Positions 49,312 through 58,627 of a DNA stretch of 64,000 nucleotides are shown here, one piece after another. Source of the stretch: Pseudothioclava arenosa (lineage in GTDB: Bacteria > Pseudomonadota > Alphaproteobacteria > Rhodobacterales > Rhodobacteraceae); contig NZ_NTJD01000010.1 of assembly GCF_002358085.1 (NCBI RefSeq), forward strand, positions 1 through 64,000, written 5' to 3'. The stretch's first letter is position 1. Each line of letters opens with the position of its first letter. The position numbers were made by a program, and so were the translations under genes. The notes below the pieces were generated by a model. It saw only the letters and a program-made list of their open reading frames with translations. It did not search any database and was not told the DNA's origin.

Positions 49312-50442
49312 TTAGGCCCCGGCGGCGGCGCGCAGCTCGGGGCGCAGCCGCGCCAGCCACAGCGTCAACAGCACCGCCGGCCCGTTCAGCAACTCGCCCG
49401 ACGCCAGAAGCCCTTCGAGCTGGGCGAAGGAGACCAGATGCGGGCGGATATCCTCGCCCTCGTCGATCATCCCGCCGGGGCTGCCAACGCCATCAGAAAG
49501 CTCCGTCAAAGCAATGAAATTATAGATGAATTCCGATTTCGCACCGGGCGTCGGGTAATAGTTTGGCGCGACGATCAGGCGCCCGACCGACAGCCCCGCC
49601 TCTTCCACCGCCTCGCGGCGCACGGCCTCTTCGGGGGTCTCGAACGGATCGACCCGCCCCGCGATCGGCTCCAGCATCCAGGGGTTGCGATCGCCCCGCG
49701 CCATCGGGCCAGGCCGGAACTGTTCGATCAACAAGACGCGATCACGCACCGGATCATAGGGCAGCACGCAGGCGGCGTCGCCCGAGACAAAGACCGCGCG
49801 GTCGAGCGGCGCGGTCTCGCCACCGGAAAAGGTGCGGTGGCGTAGGCGGTAATCCTCGACCGCGAAGAAATGCGCATAGCCAACGGTTTCGGCCTCGATC
49901 ACGATGTCTTCGGGCTGGGCCTGACGGCGCAGCTCGGCGGGGGTCGGCATGGCTTCGGCCCGAAGCCGCGAGGCAGCCCGCACCAGCATCTGCGGGTAGC
50001 GCGCCAGCGCGCGATCGGCAGGCACCGATCCGAAACCGCGCATGAATTCCTGCGCCGCCGCCACCGCGATCGCGCCCCAGCGCGCCTGCCAATGCGCGAA
50101 CTCCCACGACGCGCCCTGCTGCCAGCGGCCCGGCGCCGGGCGATAGAGCCAGACATCGGTCGGCTGGCCATTGCTCAGCACCTGCGCCCGGTCACGCTGA
50201 AACCCGGCTTCGTAATAATCGAGGCGCGCACGCTCTTTCGCGGACAGCGCGACCATCACCCCTTCCAGCCCGTCAGGCCCCGGCACCGGGATCGGAAAGG
50301 CCAGCTCCCGCGTGCCGTCACGCGCCTCGACCAGACACGTGCGCGGCAGCACCGCGCGTTGCGGCGCAAGCTTGCGCCCGACCACGGCAGACAGCAGGGC
50401 CTCGTGGCGCAAGGTGCCATAGAAAAAGAAAAATTCGCTCAA
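49312..50442 (-). CDS. trgB: TrgB-like GGCT/NUDIX fusion hydrolase
   Basis: A 376-residue two-domain protein. Residues about 1-150 are a gamma-glutamylcyclotransferase-like (AIG2) fold starting EFFFFYGTLRHEALL; residues about 200-360 are a NUDIX hydrolase with box GRVDPFETPEEAVRREAVEE ending AGL, of the ADP-ribose pyrophosphatase type. This fusion matches TrgB of Rhodobacter, linked to tellurite resistance. The start is TTG 50442, preceded by GAGGAG at good spacing. It lies between trgA and cysK. The biochemical link to tellurite is not known to me. Confidence 0.82.
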   Translation of the reverse strand: MSEFFFFYGTLRHEALLSAVVGRKLAPQRAVLPRTCLVEARDGTRELAFPIPVPGPDGLEGVMVALSAKERARLDYYEAGFQRDRAQVLSNGQPTDVWLYRPAPGRWQQGASWEFAHWQARWGAIAVAAAQEFMRGFGSVPADRALARYPQMLVRAASRLRAEAMPTPAELRRQAQPEDIVIEAETVGYAHFFAVEDYRLRHRTFSGGETAPLDRAVFVSGDAACVLPYDPVRDRVLLIEQFRPGPMARGDRNPWMLEPIAGRVDPFETPEEAVRREAVEEAGLSVGRLIVAPNYYPTPGAKSEFIYNFIALTELSDGVGSPGGMIDEGEDIRPHLVSFAQLEGLLASGELLNGPAVLLTLWLARLRPELRAAAGA

Positions 50443-50477
50443 GGTGCCAGCTCCTCACGCGGGGGCCGGCCCTGTTC

Positions 50478-50957
50478 TCAGCGCAGCTTGCGATGCCCCC
50501 ACAGCGCGACCATACCGGAAAGCGCGCCGCCGACAAGCAGGCTGCCGAGAACCATCGGATGCGCCGCCATGATCGCGAATTGCAGGCCCTGGTTGAGGAT
50601 ATCGACCACCGCCTCGGTGACCGAGTCATAACGGTTGCGCATCGCCTGGCGCAGCATCTGCACCAGCCCGAGATAGATCATCGCCCAGATCAGCACGAAG
50701 CTCGCCGCCTTGAGCCCGGTCAGAACCGCCTCGCGCATCGTCTTGCCCGGGAAGCGCCCGATCACGCGCCAACCGATCAGCAACCCGAAGCTTGCAGCGA
50801 CGACCGGCAGGATCGCCGCCCCCTTCATCGCCTGCGGCAGCAAAGGCACGATCGCCGCGCCAGCCAGATACCCGGTGGCAGCAAGTCCGGCGCCTCCGAA
50901 GAGGCGACCCATGGTCGGCATCCCATGCGATGCCTTGCGCAGAACAACCCGTTGCAT
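50478..50957 (-). CDS. trgA: TrgA-like membrane protein (tellurite resistance locus)
   Basis: A 159-residue inner-membrane protein with four predicted helices (about 25-43, 48-64, 84-103, 127-150). It has the family features WRVIGR and the MLRQAMRNRYDSVTEAVVDI loop of TrgA. First gene of the trgA-trgB-cysK order. ATG 50957 has GGGAA upstream. TrgA contributes to high-level tellurite resistance in Rhodobacter; mechanism unknown. Confidence 0.78.
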   Translation of the reverse strand: MQRVVLRKASHGMPTMGRLFGGAGLAATGYLAGAAIVPLLPQAMKGAAILPVVAASFGLLIGWRVIGRFPGKTMREAVLTGLKAASFVLIWAMIYLGLVQMLRQAMRNRYDSVTEAVVDILNQGLQFAIMAAHPMVLGSLLVGGALSGMVALWGHRKLR

Positions 50958-51042
50958 GACGGTTCCCTAAAATCTTACTAGAACTTTCCCTGAACGAGAA
51001 AAATACAGGGGAAATGTGGCTGAAATATGGTCTTCCCTGAGG

Positions 51043-52464
51043 TCAGCCTCCGGCCCGGCGCAGGGTTTCATAGGCCGCGAGCGCCCGCGTCCGGCCCTCG
51101 GCCAGATCGACAAGGGGGCGCGGCGGAGGCGCCCCGGGCGACAGGCCCCAGGATCGCGGCGCGGCCTCGAAAAAGGCAAGCGCCGTATCTGGCGGATGGC
51201 GTTGCCCCTCGGCGATCCAGGCGCGCAGATAGGCGCCCTCGGGGTCGAATTTTTTCGCCTGCGTCACCGGGTTGAAGATGCGGAAATAAGGTGCGGCATC
51301 CGGGCCGCAGCCCGCCACCCATTGCCACCCCATCGCGTTCGAGGCGCGGTCCCAATCGGTCAGGCACTCGGCGAACCAGGCCTGACCCACGCGCCAGTCT
51401 GTCAGCAGGTGTTTCGTCAGGTAGGAGGCCGCGATCATCCGCGCGCGGTTGTGCATCCGGCCGGTCACGAACATCTCGCGCATCGCGGCATCGACAAAGG
51501 GCTCGCCGGTCTGGCCGCGCCGCCAGCGCTCTACCACGGGGCTGTCACCGCGCCAGGGAAACCCCTCCCAGCCGGGGCGCCAGTTCGCGTGCTCCATCTG
51601 CGGGAAATGATAAAGCAGGTGCCAGGCGAAATCGCGCCAGGCCAGTTCGCGCAGGAAGTCCTCGGCGTCGGGGCGACCTTCGTCGCGCGCGCGCAGCCCC
51701 GCGTGCCAGATCTGGCGCGGGCTGATTTCACCGACCGAGAGCGGCTCCGAAAGGCCCGAAGTGGCCAGGCGCGCCGGGAAATCGCGGCCCGTGGCATAGC
51801 CCTCGATCGGCCCGTCGCAGAATTCGGCAAGCTGCGCGAGCGCGGTTTCCTCGCCGACCCGGGCATGGCGCGCGACCACCGCCGCGCCCCGGTTCATCGC
51901 GGCGCCCATCGCCCAATCCGCAAGATTTTCGCTGTCTGGCCAATGAATTGGTGCGCGCAGCTCTTGCGGGGCGGGCAGAGGCGGTGCGACGCCGATGCCA
52001 CGCAGCGCCTTCCAGAACGGGGTGAAAACGCGGTAAGGACCGCCCTCTTGCGTGGCGATCTGCCAAGGCTCGTGCAGGAGCGATCCCGCAAAGCTTTCCG
52101 CGCCGACCCCGTCTGCGCGCAACGCGGCCTTAAGCGCCGCATCCGCCTCGCGCCCGGCCAGATGATAGCGCCGCGTCCAATAAACCGCCCCCGCCCCGGC
52201 CTCCGCGATCAGCGCGCGCAGCACCGCCTCGGGGGCACCACTGCGCAGGATCAGCCGCGCGCCTTGCGCCGCGAGCCGGGCGGAAAACGCCTCGATCGCC
52301 TGTCCCAGCCGCCATTTCGGCGCGGCCCCAAGCCCCTCCAGATCATCATCGCGGATCAGCAGCGGAATGACCGGCGCGCCCGAACGCGCCGCCTCGAACA
52401 GCGCCGGGTGATCGTGCAGGCGCATCTCGCGCCGGATCAGCAAGATGATCGGTTTTTCAGCCAT
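51043..52464 (-). CDS. phrB: deoxyribodipyrimidine photolyase
   Basis: A 473-residue DNA photolyase that repairs cyclobutane pyrimidine dimers with light. The N-terminal alpha/beta domain starts LIRREMRLHDHPAL; the C-terminal FAD domain has ELAWRDFAWHLLYHFP, GEPFVDAAMREMFVTGRMHN and DAAPYFRIFNPVTQAKKFDP, all class I hallmarks. ATG 52464 has GGAGAG. It is followed on the same strand by the trg locus and faces the binding-protein gene across 177 bases. Length is normal. Confidence 0.92.
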   Translation of the reverse strand: MAEKPIILLIRREMRLHDHPALFEAARSGAPVIPLLIRDDDLEGLGAAPKWRLGQAIEAFSARLAAQGARLILRSGAPEAVLRALIAEAGAGAVYWTRRYHLAGREADAALKAALRADGVGAESFAGSLLHEPWQIATQEGGPYRVFTPFWKALRGIGVAPPLPAPQELRAPIHWPDSENLADWAMGAAMNRGAAVVARHARVGEETALAQLAEFCDGPIEGYATGRDFPARLATSGLSEPLSVGEISPRQIWHAGLRARDEGRPDAEDFLRELAWRDFAWHLLYHFPQMEHANWRPGWEGFPWRGDSPVVERWRRGQTGEPFVDAAMREMFVTGRMHNRARMIAASYLTKHLLTDWRVGQAWFAECLTDWDRASNAMGWQWVAGCGPDAAPYFRIFNPVTQAKKFDPEGAYLRAWIAEGQRHPPDTALAFFEAAPRSWGLSPGAPPPRPLVDLAEGRTRALAAYETLRRAGG

Positions 52465-52641
52465 TCAGCTCTCCTGTTTCGGGATGAAGCTAGGCTTTCG
52501 CGCGGCGCCGTCCAGACCAAATGCCCAAAATGCGGGCACTGGCATCCCAAATACGCTCACGCGCACGTAAATCCCCCTTGTCTGTTGAAATTTGCCGCAA
52601 TAGCGTCTTGGCAATGCAAGTCCACCCACAGGGAAAAAAAC

Positions 52642-53691
52642 ATGAAAAAACTTACCTCGCTCATGGCCGGCACGGCCCTGCTTGCCGCCGCCCTGCCCGC
52701 CTCGGCGGCCGATCCCGAACTGCTGGTCTTCGACTGGGCCGGGTTCGAAGTGCCCGGGCTCTTTGCCGATTACACCGCGAAATACGGTGACGATCCGTCC
52801 TACACCTTCTACGGCGACGACGACGAAGCCTATCAGAAGCTCGCCTCGGGCTTCAAAGCCGACCTCGCGCACCCCTGCTCGCAGATGGTGTCGAAATACC
52901 GCGACGCCGGCCTGATCGAGCCCTGGGACGTCTCGCGCATTCCGGAATTCGCCAATATCGACCCGAAATTCCTGAACTCGCCGATCTTCAAGGATGACGC
53001 GGGCGTCTGGTACATCCCGACCGACTGGGGCGCGACCGCCGTCGCCTACAACCCCGAGGAAGTCCCGGCCGAAGACGTCGCCTCGCTCGACGTGTTCCTG
53101 AACGCAAAATATCAGGGCCGCATCTCGCTGCCCGACAGCTCGGATGACGTCTGGGCGCTGGCCTATCTGGCCACCGGCGTGACCGACTGGACCACCATCA
53201 CCGACGAGCAGTTCGACGCCGCCGCCGCCTGGCTGCGCGAAGCTCACAAGAACGTGCAAAGCTACTGGGCCGACCCCTCGGAACAGGCGCAGACCATGGC
53301 TTCGGGCGAAGTGCTGATCTCGTGGTCGTGGAACGACGGCGTCGCCTATCTGCAGGCCGACGGCTACCCGGTCGCCTTCCAGCGTGAAGCGGCGGAGGGT
53401 TCGTCCTCGTTCTTCTGCGGCTTCGTCAACATGAAGGACGGCCCCGGCAGCGAAGACAAGGCCTATGACTTCATCAACTCCTGGCTGCGCCCCGATGCGG
53501 GCAAGGCGCTTCTGGACGAGATCGGCTATGGCCACACCAACGTGAAGGCGATGGAAGCGATCACCGCGGAAGAAAAGGAAACCGCGGGCATCCAGCCGAT
53601 CGACGCGCCGATCCTCGCACAGACCCCGAACGACCCCGAACTGCGCGAGCGTCAGCTGGCCGAGTTCGAGAAGATCAAGGCCGGGTTCTGA
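52642..53691 (+). CDS. polyamine-type ABC transporter substrate-binding protein
   Basis: A 349-residue periplasmic binding protein. Residues 1-22 are a signal peptide (LLAAALPASAAD). The fold matches the PotD/PotF group (extracellular solute-binding family 1), with ELLVFDWAGFEVPGLFADYT and the hinge VWYIPTDWGATAVAYNPE. It should capture spermidine, putrescine or a similar cation. No permease or ATPase genes are adjacent: a rho-independent terminator follows at once, so this is an orphan receptor or its partners lie elsewhere. ATG 52642 has AGGGAAA. Confidence 0.83.
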   Translation: MKKLTSLMAGTALLAAALPASAADPELLVFDWAGFEVPGLFADYTAKYGDDPSYTFYGDDDEAYQKLASGFKADLAHPCSQMVSKYRDAGLIEPWDVSRIPEFANIDPKFLNSPIFKDDAGVWYIPTDWGATAVAYNPEEVPAEDVASLDVFLNAKYQGRISLPDSSDDVWALAYLATGVTDWTTITDEQFDAAAAWLREAHKNVQSYWADPSEQAQTMASGEVLISWSWNDGVAYLQADGYPVAFQREAAEGSSSFFCGFVNMKDGPGSEDKAYDFINSWLRPDAGKALLDEIGYGHTNVKAMEAITAEEKETAGIQPIDAPILAQTPNDPELRERQLAEFEKIKAGF

Positions 53692-53718
53692 TCGGGCCCG
53701 AACCGACGTAACGACAAG

Positions 53719-53751
53719 AAGGGGCGCGGGTTTCGCGCCCCTTCGCTTTTT
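53719..53751 (+). terminator. rho-independent terminator of the binding-protein gene
   Basis: A perfect 10-base-pair stem AAGGGGCGCG/CGCGCCCCTT with a five-base loop is followed by CGC and five Ts. It lies 27 bases past the stop at 53691 and fits a strong intrinsic terminator. Confidence 0.85.
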
Positions 53752-53775
53752 CCGGGCGATAGGTTAGGCAATCGC

Positions 53776-54960
53776 ATGGTTCTGGATCTGGCAATCCTCG
53801 CTCTCAGCGCCCTTGTCATCGTGGCGATGGCGCATCCGCGCCTGCGCGCGCGGGCCAGTTGGCGCGCGATGATCACGCCGCTCGCCTCGATCATCGGCTC
53901 GGGGTTTCTGGTGCTGGGACCGATCCTCGATCTGCGCTTTGGCTATTGGGCGCCACTGGCGATGGCGCTGCTGTGCCTCGTCGCCTGGTGGTTCGGCGCG
54001 GCGATCCGCAGCTCGATCGCCGTGATCGCCAGCGGTCATGATCCGGCGCCCGGATGGCTTGAGGAAACCGCCGATGCGGCGCTGGCCTTCGCCTATGTGA
54101 TCTCCGTCACCTATTACCTGAACCTGTTCGGCGCCTTCGCCGTCTCGCTCACGCCCTGGGACGGACAGACGAGCGCGCGGCTGGTGACCAGCGCGGCACT
54201 GGTCTTCGTGGCTGCAGCCGGTTGGAGCGGCGGGTTCCGCGCGCTTGAGCGGATCGAATACGGCTCGGTCACGCTGAAGCTTGCGATCATCGCCGGGCTT
54301 TTGCTGGGGCTGGCATGGCAATTCGGGCGCGATGTCTCGGCAGGCGCGCTGCATATCGTGCCACCGGGGTTAGGCCTGTGGGACTCCTTGCGGCTCGGCT
54401 TTGGCCTGATCGTGACGGTGCAAGGCTTCGAGACCGCGCGCTACATGGGCGACGAATATGACGCGCCCACCCGCATTCGCGCGATGAAACAGGCGCAGTG
54501 GCTCTCGAGCGGGATCTACATGGTCTATGTCTGCCTGCTGATCTGGCTGTTCGCGCCCGATCAGGTGCAGCTCAGCGAAACCGCGATCATCGGCATGATG
54601 AAGCTGGTCTCGCCGCTGTTGCCCGCGCTGCTGGTGGTGGCGGCGCTGGCGGCGCAATTCTCGGCGGCAATCGCAGACACGGGCGGCGCGGGCGGGCTGG
54701 TGACAGAGCTCAGCCGCAAGCGGATCAGCCCGCGCCAGGCCTATCTGGTGCTGGTCGCGGCGGGGATCGGGCTGACCTGGACGAGCGATATCTTCTCGAT
54801 CATCTCCTATGCCTCGCGCGCGTTTGCGGGCTATTACGCGCTGCAGGCGGCACTGGCGGCGCTGCGCGTGGGGCCCGGCCCGCGCCGGATCGGCTATTGG
54901 GCGCTGGCCGTTCTGGGCGCCGCGATCACCGTTCTGGGCACCCCCGCCGAGGGCAACTGA
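53776..54960 (+). CDS. APC-like membrane transporter, unknown substrate
   Basis: A 394-residue membrane protein with about eleven helices. The order of segments and charged loops (MGDEYDAPTRIRAMKQAQW, TGGAGGLVTELSRKRISPRQ) suggests the amino acid-polyamine-cation superfamily, as does the unwound-helix-like GSGFLVLGP. I cannot assign a substrate. It starts 24 bases after the terminator of the binding-protein gene, so it is expressed separately, or by readthrough. The ssrA promoter begins 7 bases after its stop. Confidence 0.65.
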   Translation: MVLDLAILALSALVIVAMAHPRLRARASWRAMITPLASIIGSGFLVLGPILDLRFGYWAPLAMALLCLVAWWFGAAIRSSIAVIASGHDPAPGWLEETADAALAFAYVISVTYYLNLFGAFAVSLTPWDGQTSARLVTSAALVFVAAAGWSGGFRALERIEYGSVTLKLAIIAGLLLGLAWQFGRDVSAGALHIVPPGLGLWDSLRLGFGLIVTVQGFETARYMGDEYDAPTRIRAMKQAQWLSSGIYMVYVCLLIWLFAPDQVQLSETAIIGMMKLVSPLLPALLVVAALAAQFSAAIADTGGAGGLVTELSRKRISPRQAYLVLVAAGIGLTWTSDIFSIISYASRAFAGYYALQAALAALRVGPGPRRIGYWALAVLGAAITVLGTPAEGN

Positions 54961-54967
54961 GCCGGCC

Positions 54968-54996
54968 TTGCAGGCGCCGTCCCGCGCCCCTATATT
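54968..54996 (+). promoter_or_regulatory. promoter of ssrA
   Basis: TTGCAG (54968-54973), a 17-base spacer and TATATT (54991-54996) form a good sigma-70 promoter. Transcription would start near 55003, at the foot of a GTTCGGG-TTCG-CCCGGAC hairpin, the first structure of the permuted tmRNA precursor. Confidence 0.65.
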
Positions 54997-55000
54997 GGGC

Positions 55001-55320
55001 CTGTTCGGGTTCGCCCGGACTATGGACATAAACGCGCATGTAATAAACGGATCGGACCCGGGGGCGGTACCCGGCGGCTCCACCAAACATCCCTCGTTGG
55101 GGGCGAATGGGGCCGAAACAGGATCGACGAACGTCTAAAGATGTTAGCTTTGTCCCGGTGAGCGACCACCGTTATCGGTGCAAATTGTACAGTTGCCAAC
55201 GACAACCGTGCTCCGGCAATGGCTCTGGCTGCGTAAGCAGTTCGGGTCGCCGAAACTAAGTCCTTACGCTTAGCCGCCTAAGGCGGGGTTCGCAGGTACC
55301 TGGCAACAGAAACCTGCACC
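55001..55320 (+). ncRNA. ssrA: tmRNA, circularly permuted two-piece alphaproteobacterial form
   Basis: The order is permuted: the acceptor piece comes first, ending in a T-arm and GGCTCCACCA (about 55076-55085); a short spacer follows; then the coding piece starts near GGGGGCGAATGGGG and GGATCGACG. The tag frame at 55195-55236 reads ANDNRAPAMALAA then TAA, a typical alphaproteobacterial degradation tag. Stems after the tag (CCGCC/GGCGG and GCAGGT/ACCTGC) fit the 3' part. tmRNA with SmpB frees stalled ribosomes and tags the product for ClpXP. Ends are estimated to about 10-15 bases. Confidence 0.9.
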
Positions 55321-55414
55321 TTCTCGCAAATCGCGAATCTTTCTATGCGAATTAACCTTCGTGCAAGCATTCGCCGCTAGCCTGTCCCTGTCGTTCGTCG
55401 AAAGGGACTGAGGC

Positions 55415-55840
55415 ATGTCGTATCTGGAAAACATCGAAGCCTGGTTCAAAAAGGTCTGGGTCGATCAGGACCTCGACGGGATCGAAGACAGCTTTACCCA
55501 TCCCGATGCCGCGGGCGGGTTGCAGGGGTTGTCGCTCTCGCCCGAGGATTTCCGCGAACTGGTGCCCGCGATGCGCGCGCTTTTCAACGACCCCAAGGTG
55601 ACGACGCTGCGGGCGGAGGAAACCGGCGACTGGCTGTGGATGCTGGTGCAGGTGACGGGGATCTCGGCGCAGGACGGGCGCGACCTCAGTTTTACCGGGC
55701 AGGTCGCTATGCGGTTCGAAGGCGACAAGATCGCCGAGGCCTATAATCACTTCGACTTCATCAGCTTCTTCGAGCAGATCGGCGCCCTGCCCGAGGAAAC
55801 GATCGCGCTTTGCCTCTCGGGAGAACAACTGCAACCCTGA
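55415..55840 (+). CDS. SnoaL/NTF2-like small protein
   Basis: A 141-residue soluble protein with an NTF2/SnoaL-like cone fold pattern: an N-terminal helix (ENIEAWFKKVWVDQDLDGIE), then strands such as WLWMLVQVTG and LSFTGQVAMRFEGDKIAEAY. Members are polyketide cyclases, isomerases or binding proteins; no catalytic residues can be assigned. ATG 55415 has GGGACTGAGG upstream. It stands alone between ssrA and sspB. Confidence 0.7.
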   Translation: MSYLENIEAWFKKVWVDQDLDGIEDSFTHPDAAGGLQGLSLSPEDFRELVPAMRALFNDPKVTTLRAEETGDWLWMLVQVTGISAQDGRDLSFTGQVAMRFEGDKIAEAYNHFDFISFFEQIGALPEETIALCLSGEQLQP

Positions 55841-55913
55841 AAACACCACCCTCGCCCTCTTCCCTTGGCCCGCGAATCCCCTATGCTGAGGGCGACGAAA
55901 CGGGGGAATGCAA

Positions 55914-56360
55914 ATGTCGCGCGGGATCGATTACGGCAGCCTGATGCATAACGCGATGCGCTCGCTGATCTGCACGGTTTTGCAACAGATTGCGGATGAG
56001 GGGCTTCCGGGCTCGCATCACTTCTTCATCACCTTCGACACGCGCCACCCCGAGACCGAAATCGCCGACTGGCTGCGTGATCGCTACCCCGAAGAGATGA
56101 CGATCGTGATCCAGCACTGGTTCGACGATCTGGAGGTCACCGAGGACGGGTTCTCGATCACCCTGAATTTCGGCGACAACCCCGAGCATCTGGTGATCCC
56201 CTTCGACGCGATCACCACCTTCGTCGACCCTTCGGTCGAATTCGGCCTGCGCTTCGAAACGCAGAGCTACGAAGACGATGAGGAAGACGACGAGGATGAG
56301 GGCGAGGCCGAACCCCGCCCCGAGGCCGAAGTCGTCAGCCTCGACAAGTTCCGCAAGTAG
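55914..56360 (+). CDS. sspB: ClpXP adaptor SspB (alphaproteobacterial type)
   Basis: A 148-residue protein starting [20 protein letters not shown], the alphaproteobacterial SspB form. The beta-rich tag-binding core ([39 protein letters not shown]) is followed by an acidic linker ([14 protein letters not shown]) and the C-terminal ClpX-binding peptide VVSLDKFRK. It hands ssrA-tagged proteins to ClpXP. I use ATG 55914 because GGGGGA is then correctly spaced; ATG 55908 abuts it. It lies only about 600 bases from ssrA, whose ANDN tag start is what SspB recognises. Confidence 0.9.
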   Translation: MSRGIDYGSLMHNAMRSLICTVLQQIADEGLPGSHHFFITFDTRHPETEIADWLRDRYPEEMTIVIQHWFDDLEVTEDGFSITLNFGDNPEHLVIPFDAITTFVDPSVEFGLRFETQSYEDDEEDDEDEGEAEPRPEAEVVSLDKFRK

Positions 56361-56463
56361 CCTCACCGAGGTCCCTCGGCATCGCCTGCCCTGCCGCGAC
56401 GGAACCGGACTGGTTTCGGCGCGAAAAAACGACGAAAAACTGCGGTATACCTTCGCATACCAT

Positions 56464-56492
56464 TTGCAAAACGCGCCCGCGCGCTCTATCAC
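56464..56492 (+). promoter_or_regulatory. candidate fumC promoter
   Basis: TTGCAA (56464-56469), 17 bases, then TATCAC (56487-56492), 38 bases before the fumC ATG with a ribosome site (TTGGAGG) in between. Moderate match to sigma-70 consensus. Confidence 0.4.
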
Positions 56493-56530
56493 GCTCGGGA
56501 TCATTCTGCTCGCATGCTTGGAGGCCCAAC

Positions 56531-57925
56531 ATGACCGCGACCCGTACCGAAACCGACAGCTTCGGCCCGCTCGAAGTTCCTGCTGACAAATACTGGGGCG
56601 CGCAGACGCAGCGCTCGATCATGAACTTCCCGATCGGTTGGGAGCGCCAGCCGGTTCCGATCATCCGCGCGCTCGGCGTGATCAAGAAGGCCTGTGCGCT
56701 GGTCAACAAGGCCCAGGGCGACATAGAGGCCGAGATCGCCGATGCGATCGCCGCCGCAGCCACCGAGGTGATCGAGGGCAAGTTCGACGACAACTTCCCG
56801 CTGGTCGTCTGGCAGACCGGCTCGGGCACGCAGTCGAACATGAACGCCAACGAAGTGATCTCGAACCGCGCGATCGAGATGCTGGGCGGTGTGATGGCTT
56901 CGAAAAAGCCGGTGCACCCGAACGATCACTGCAACATGGGGCAGTCCTCGAACGACACTTTCCCGACCGCGATGCACGTCGCTATCGGCATGCAGGCGCG
57001 TGACGTGCTGCTGCCGGGCCTTGAAAAGCTGCACGCGGCGCTGGCCGCGAAGGCCGAGGAATTCAAGGACATCATCAAGATCGGCCGCACCCACACGCAG
57101 GATGCGACGCCGCTGACGCTGGGCCAGGAATTCTCGGGCTACGCGAAACAGGTCGAGCGCGGCATTGAGCGCGTGAAAATGTGCCTGCCCCATATCTATG
57201 AGCTGGCGCAGGGTGGCACTGCCGTCGGCACCGGGCTGAACACCCGCGTGGGCTGGGATACCCGCGTGGCCGCGCAGATCGCCGAGATCACCGGCCTGCC
57301 CTTCGTCACCGCGCCGAACAAGTTCGAAGCTCTCGCCGCCCATGACGCGATGGTGATGTTCTCGGGCGCGCTCAAGACGGTCGCCGCCTCGCTCTTCAAG
57401 ATCGCGAACGACCTGCGCCTCTTGGGCTCGGGCCCGCGCTCGGGTCTGGGCGAGCTGATCCTGCCGGAAAACGAGCCGGGCTCGTCGATCATGCCGGGCA
57501 AGGTCAACCCGACGCAGGCTGAAGCGCTGACCATGGTCTGCGCCCATGTCATGGGCAATGACGCGGCGGTGGGCTTTGCCGGCTCGCAGGGCCATTTCGA
57601 GCTGAACGTCTACAACCCGATGATGAGCTACAACGTGCTGCAGTCGATGCAGCTGCTGGGCGACTCGGCCTCGGCCTTCACCGACAACATGGTGGTGGGC
57701 ACGCAGGCGAACGTGGCGCGCATCGACAAGCTGATGAAAGAGTCGCTGATGCTGGTCACCGCGCTCGCGCCGACCATCGGCTACGACGCCGCGACCAAGG
57801 TCGCCAAGACCGCGCATAAGAACGGCACGACCCTGAAGGAAGAGGCGATCGCGCTGGGCTATGTGGACGCGGAAACCTTCGACCGCATCGTGCGCCCCGA
57901 GGACATGATCGGCCCGAAAGGCTGA
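56531..57925 (+). CDS. fumC: class II fumarate hydratase
   Basis: A 464-residue enzyme of the TCA cycle that converts fumarate to malate without an iron-sulfur cluster. Signature [11 protein letters not shown] lies at about residue 317-327 and the catalytic-region elements [13 protein letters not shown] and [16 protein letters not shown] are present. ATG 56531 has TTGGAGG. Length and motifs are those of a complete FumC; a hairpin terminator follows. Confidence 0.95.
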   Translation: MTATRTETDSFGPLEVPADKYWGAQTQRSIMNFPIGWERQPVPIIRALGVIKKACALVNKAQGDIEAEIADAIAAAATEVIEGKFDDNFPLVVWQTGSGTQSNMNANEVISNRAIEMLGGVMASKKPVHPNDHCNMGQSSNDTFPTAMHVAIGMQARDVLLPGLEKLHAALAAKAEEFKDIIKIGRTHTQDATPLTLGQEFSGYAKQVERGIERVKMCLPHIYELAQGGTAVGTGLNTRVGWDTRVAAQIAEITGLPFVTAPNKFEALAAHDAMVMFSGALKTVAASLFKIANDLRLLGSGPRSGLGELILPENEPGSSIMPGKVNPTQAEALTMVCAHVMGNDAAVGFAGSQGHFELNVYNPMMSYNVLQSMQLLGDSASAFTDNMVVGTQANVARIDKLMKESLMLVTALAPTIGYDAATKVAKTAHKNGTTLKEEAIALGYVDAETFDRIVRPEDMIGPKG

Positions 57926-57944
57926 TCTGGCCTGACAGACACTC

Positions 57945-57973
57945 AAAGGGCGGCCCGTCGCGGCCGCCCTTTT
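57945..57973 (+). terminator. bidirectional terminator after fumC
   Basis: An 11-base-pair perfect stem AAAGGGCGGCC/GGCCGCCCTTT with a six-base loop ends in TTTT on the plus strand and has A residues at the left foot. It lies between the convergent fumC and 104-residue genes and can serve both. Confidence 0.75.
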
Positions 57974-57983
57974 CCATTCCGGC

Positions 57984-58298
57984 TCATTCGACGACCCGGA
58001 ACACCTCCCAGTAGTTCGATCCCGAAACGACATGGTCGCTCAGTTGCTTGCCCCAGTCGTTGTGCATTTTGACCTTGGCCAGCTTGTCGAAGAACTGATC
58101 GAGTTCGGTCAGGTTCTGGATGTGAATCTCGCTCTGGATTTCGGATTCACAGGCCCCGACCGAGCCGACGAGGATCTTTTCCTTCGAGACATCGAGCCCG
58201 GCCTGCGGGCCGATTTCGCTCTGCCACTCTTTAAGAAGGTCGATCACGGTCTGCTTGTAACCGTATTTCGCCCTGACATGCCAACGCGCTACCATCAT
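57984..58298 (-). CDS. small conserved protein, unknown
   Basis: A 104-residue soluble protein: MMVARWHVRAKYGYKQTVID, then WQSEIGPQAGLD, ending SGSNYWEVFRVVE. The length and pattern resemble a ferredoxin-like alpha/beta (NIPSNAP- or antibiotic-monooxygenase-like) fold, but I do not recognise the family. ATG 58298 has AAAGGAGA upstream. Converges on fumC across a shared terminator. Confidence 0.65.
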   Translation of the reverse strand: MMVARWHVRAKYGYKQTVIDLLKEWQSEIGPQAGLDVSKEKILVGSVGACESEIQSEIHIQNLTELDQFFDKLAKVKMHNDWGKQLSDHVVSGSNYWEVFRVVE

Positions 58299-58438
58299 GA
58301 GAAGTCTCCTTTCGTTTGACTTGACCTCATGCCCGGCTGGCGTTCTTGTCGTGTTGATGGCTCCCACCCCATGGGCAGCATAGCGCAAAACCGCGCATTT
58401 CGCCAGAAACGGCGCGGCGGGCAGGAAGAAGGCAGGCA

Positions 58439-58627
58439 GTGAGCGCGAAGATCACCAACCTCACGCAGTTCCGCAAACAGAAGGCTCGTGCCGAAAAGCG
58501 CGCGGCGGGCGATGCCAATGCCGCGAAATTCGGACGCAGCAAGGCGCAGCGGGCCACCGAACAGGCCGAGGCCGAAAAGGCGCGGCGTCATCTTGATCAG
58601 CACCGGCGCGAGGGGGACGACGCATGA
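58439..58627 (+). CDS. DUF4169 family protein
   Basis: A 62-residue, highly charged, helical protein beginning with GTG (58439): SAKITNLTQFRKQKARAEKR. The LTQFRKQKAR start and the basic AAKFGRSKAQR segment are those of DUF4169, a small alphaproteobacterial family of unknown role. Its stop overlaps the start of the RHH gene (ATGA), and the two genes are usually adjacent in this group, so they probably form one unit. Confidence 0.8.
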   Translation: MSAKITNLTQFRKQKARAEKRAAGDANAAKFGRSKAQRATEQAEAEKARRHLDQHRREGDDA

